From: Armatimonadota bacterium
Lineage (GTDB): Bacteria; Armatimonadota; Hebobacteria; Hebobacterales; WVXJ01
Direction of reading: 5' to 3'
NCBI GenBank assembly: GCA_011773575.1
Contig: WVXJ01000011.1
Coordinates: 23,678-30,644, forward strand
Length of the DNA: 6,967 nucleotides
Part shown: positions 5,976 through 6,967 of the stretch, one piece after another
Position numbering within the stretch: position 1 is the first letter of the stretch
How the letters are laid out: every line of letters starts with the position of its first letter
Notes under the pieces: generated by a model
The model's input: only the letters and a program-made list of their open reading frames with translations
Database searches by the model: none
What the model was told of the DNA's origin: nothing
Program-made: the position numbers and the translations under genes

Positions 5976-6967
5976 ATGATTAGAGCAAAAGCGTGCTTCT
6001 CCCGAAGAACCTCTCTTGCGGGTAGCATTTGGATCGCCATAGCCTTGGTGTCCCTGCTGAGTGTAATAGCGGTCTCGGATTGCCGCGCAGCAGCAAAGAA
6101 AGAAACCGCGAAAACACCTCCTTTGACCCAAGCAGCGGGCGGCCCTGTCCTCATCGGAACTGTTCGCGGCAGCGAGATCAGACTCGCGGGTGTGTGGCAG
6201 CCGAAAACAGGCTGGCGGAGCGCAGCCAACGCGGATGAAGACAAGGAACTTATGCCCGATGGCACTGTGTGGACCTTGTATAGTCTGGATGAGCGCCAGC
6301 AGGCAGTTTTCAACGTAGTGTCCGGCGTTGTGCCTCCTGTGAAAGCAACCAGCGGCCCCCCACACATCAAGCCGCGCTATGACCCTGTCCATATGAAGAA
6401 CCGTGCTGAGGATTTCTGCGTCAGCGCGGAACTCGGCAGCCCTCCGGAAGGCGAGTACCCCTTGGCGGTATCCGGTGTTGACTTCATAGATGAACGTCCT
6501 GTGCGAGTGCTTCCACGCGGAGTGGACTATATTACAAATCAAGTATGCGAATACCTGGTAGAAGAAGGCCCCTTCAAAAGACCAAAACGGATTCACCAAG
6601 TCCTCCGTGCGGATCTCGACGGCGATGATGAAGAAGAGCACCTCGTCACCGTCAGAGGACATGCACCAGCCTACTATGAGCCTGAGGACAGGATAATCGT
6701 CTGCTCCAATTACGCCATCGCAGCCGCTCACAGGAAGCAGAGCGGCGGTTACGCCATAAGCGTACTGACCCAAACCTCCCAGGATATCCTGCGAGGAGCA
6801 TATGGGTCGGGAGTGGAACACGCGGAAATCCTTGCCATCGCCGATATCAATGGAGACGGCCGGCGCGAGGTGGCGATCAGCACCAAAGGATCGGACTGGT
6901 GGGCATTTGAAGTATATGCTTTCGACGGCAGCCAATTTCGCCAAGTGCTATTCTTCGGCGGACCCGG
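5976..6967 (+). CDS. A/B-family exported protein, copy A3 (cut by window end)
   Basis: The frame from ATG 5976 stays open to the last base (330 complete codons), so the 3' end is missing. The N-terminus MIRAKACFSRRTSLAGSIW and hydrophobic segment (IAIALVSLLSVIAVSDC) are A-type. The following linker (KETAKTPPLTQAAGGP) matches B1 instead, so the copy is mosaic. It has the G-W-R-S-A-A-N-A-D-E-D-K core and an extra block of about 13 residues (ERQQAVFNVVSGV, 6291-6329) after the WTLYSLD motif. VCEYL stands in place of RLCxYL. The first Asp/Gly loop is DLDGDDEEE (213-221), with Asp for Gly at position 6; the second is DINGDGRRE (290-298). ADWWAFEVYAFDG is present in the form SDWWAFEVYAFDG. The last visible residues are LFFGGPG, where A1, B1 and A2 have GGYW. 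Function unknown; export is inferred. Confidence 0.9.
   Translation, partial: MIRAKACFSRRTSLAGSIWIAIALVSLLSVIAVSDCRAAAKKETAKTPPLTQAAGGPVLIGTVRGSEIRLAGVWQPKTGWRSAANADEDKELMPDGTVWTLYSLDERQQAVFNVVSGVVPPVKATSGPPHIKPRYDPVHMKNRAEDFCVSAELGSPPEGEYPLAVSGVDFIDERPVRVLPRGVDYITNQVCEYLVEEGPFKRPKRIHQVLRADLDGDDEEEHLVTVRGHAPAYYEPEDRIIVCSNYAIAAAHRKQSGGYAISVLTQTSQDILRGAYGSGVEHAEILAIADINGDGRREVAISTKGSDWWAFEVYAFDGSQFRQVLFFGGP

Larger units (their letters stand above)
5942..6967 (+). repeat. A-B cassette, unit 3 (partial)
   Basis: The spacer and A3 begin a third unit. By analogy a B-type gene would overlap the end of A3 just outside the window, but this cannot be seen. Confidence 0.75.

Noticed and set aside
5856..6944. 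Long minus-strand open frame of 362 codons, with similar ones at 5441-6370, 4892-5413, 3386-3820 and 1689-2294
   Set aside because: These lie antisense to the A and B genes and span gene junctions. Their mutual similarity is explained by the paralogy of the plus-strand genes, and the plus-strand proteins have signals, ribosome sites and motifs that the minus frames lack.
1797..6967. Tandem repeats as a mobile element, CRISPR array or toxin-antitoxin locus
   Set aside because: The units are whole protein-coding genes of about 1 kb with no transposase, integrase, terminal inverted repeats, short spaced repeats or toxin-like motifs.

Overview
This window is bacterial. It is gene-dense, of moderate GC, uses strong AGGAGG-type Shine-Dalgarno sites, and carries seven genes all on the plus strand with short gaps or overlaps. 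It contains no tRNA, rRNA, CRISPR, transposase or phage hallmark. The taxon cannot be fixed from the sequence. Secreted beta-propeller lipoproteins beside tandem paralogues of unknown exported proteins suit several environmental lineages (Armatimonadota is only a guess).

Left part (1-1778): a short unassigned leader is followed by two genes for envelope-targeted proteins. The first (134-1174) is a putative lipoprotein with PD40/TolB-like propeller repeats. The second (1194-1778) is a membrane-anchored protein with a YPGA-type domain. They differ in their mature parts but share an identical 38-bp 5' end covering the ribosome binding site and the first N-terminal codons.

Right part (about 1797-6967): five tandem paralogues of one exported family that I cannot name. 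Each has an N-terminal hydrophobic segment ending in V-S-D/N-C, a Pro/Thr linker, a conserved G-W-x-x-A-x-N-A-x-E-D-K core, and two Asp/Gly loops of FG-GAP/EF-hand type (D-L-D-G-D-G and D-I-N-G-D-G). The copies are of two kinds, A and B, arranged A1-B1-A2-B2-A3. The repeating unit is therefore a two-gene A-B cassette of about 2.1 kb. Within a cassette the A stop overlaps the B start. Between cassettes there is a 22-34 bp spacer with AGGAGGTAATCC before the next A gene. A3 runs off the right edge, so the array is not complete in the window.

The paralogues show mosaic similarity (exact runs of 50 bp and more between copies, and an A3 that switches from A-like to B-like sequence), lineage-specific insertions, and changed stop codons. 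This looks like an array diversifying by duplication and gene conversion. Co-transcription of all seven genes and export of all products are inferences from spacing and N-terminal sequences. No biochemical function is assigned to the A/B family.
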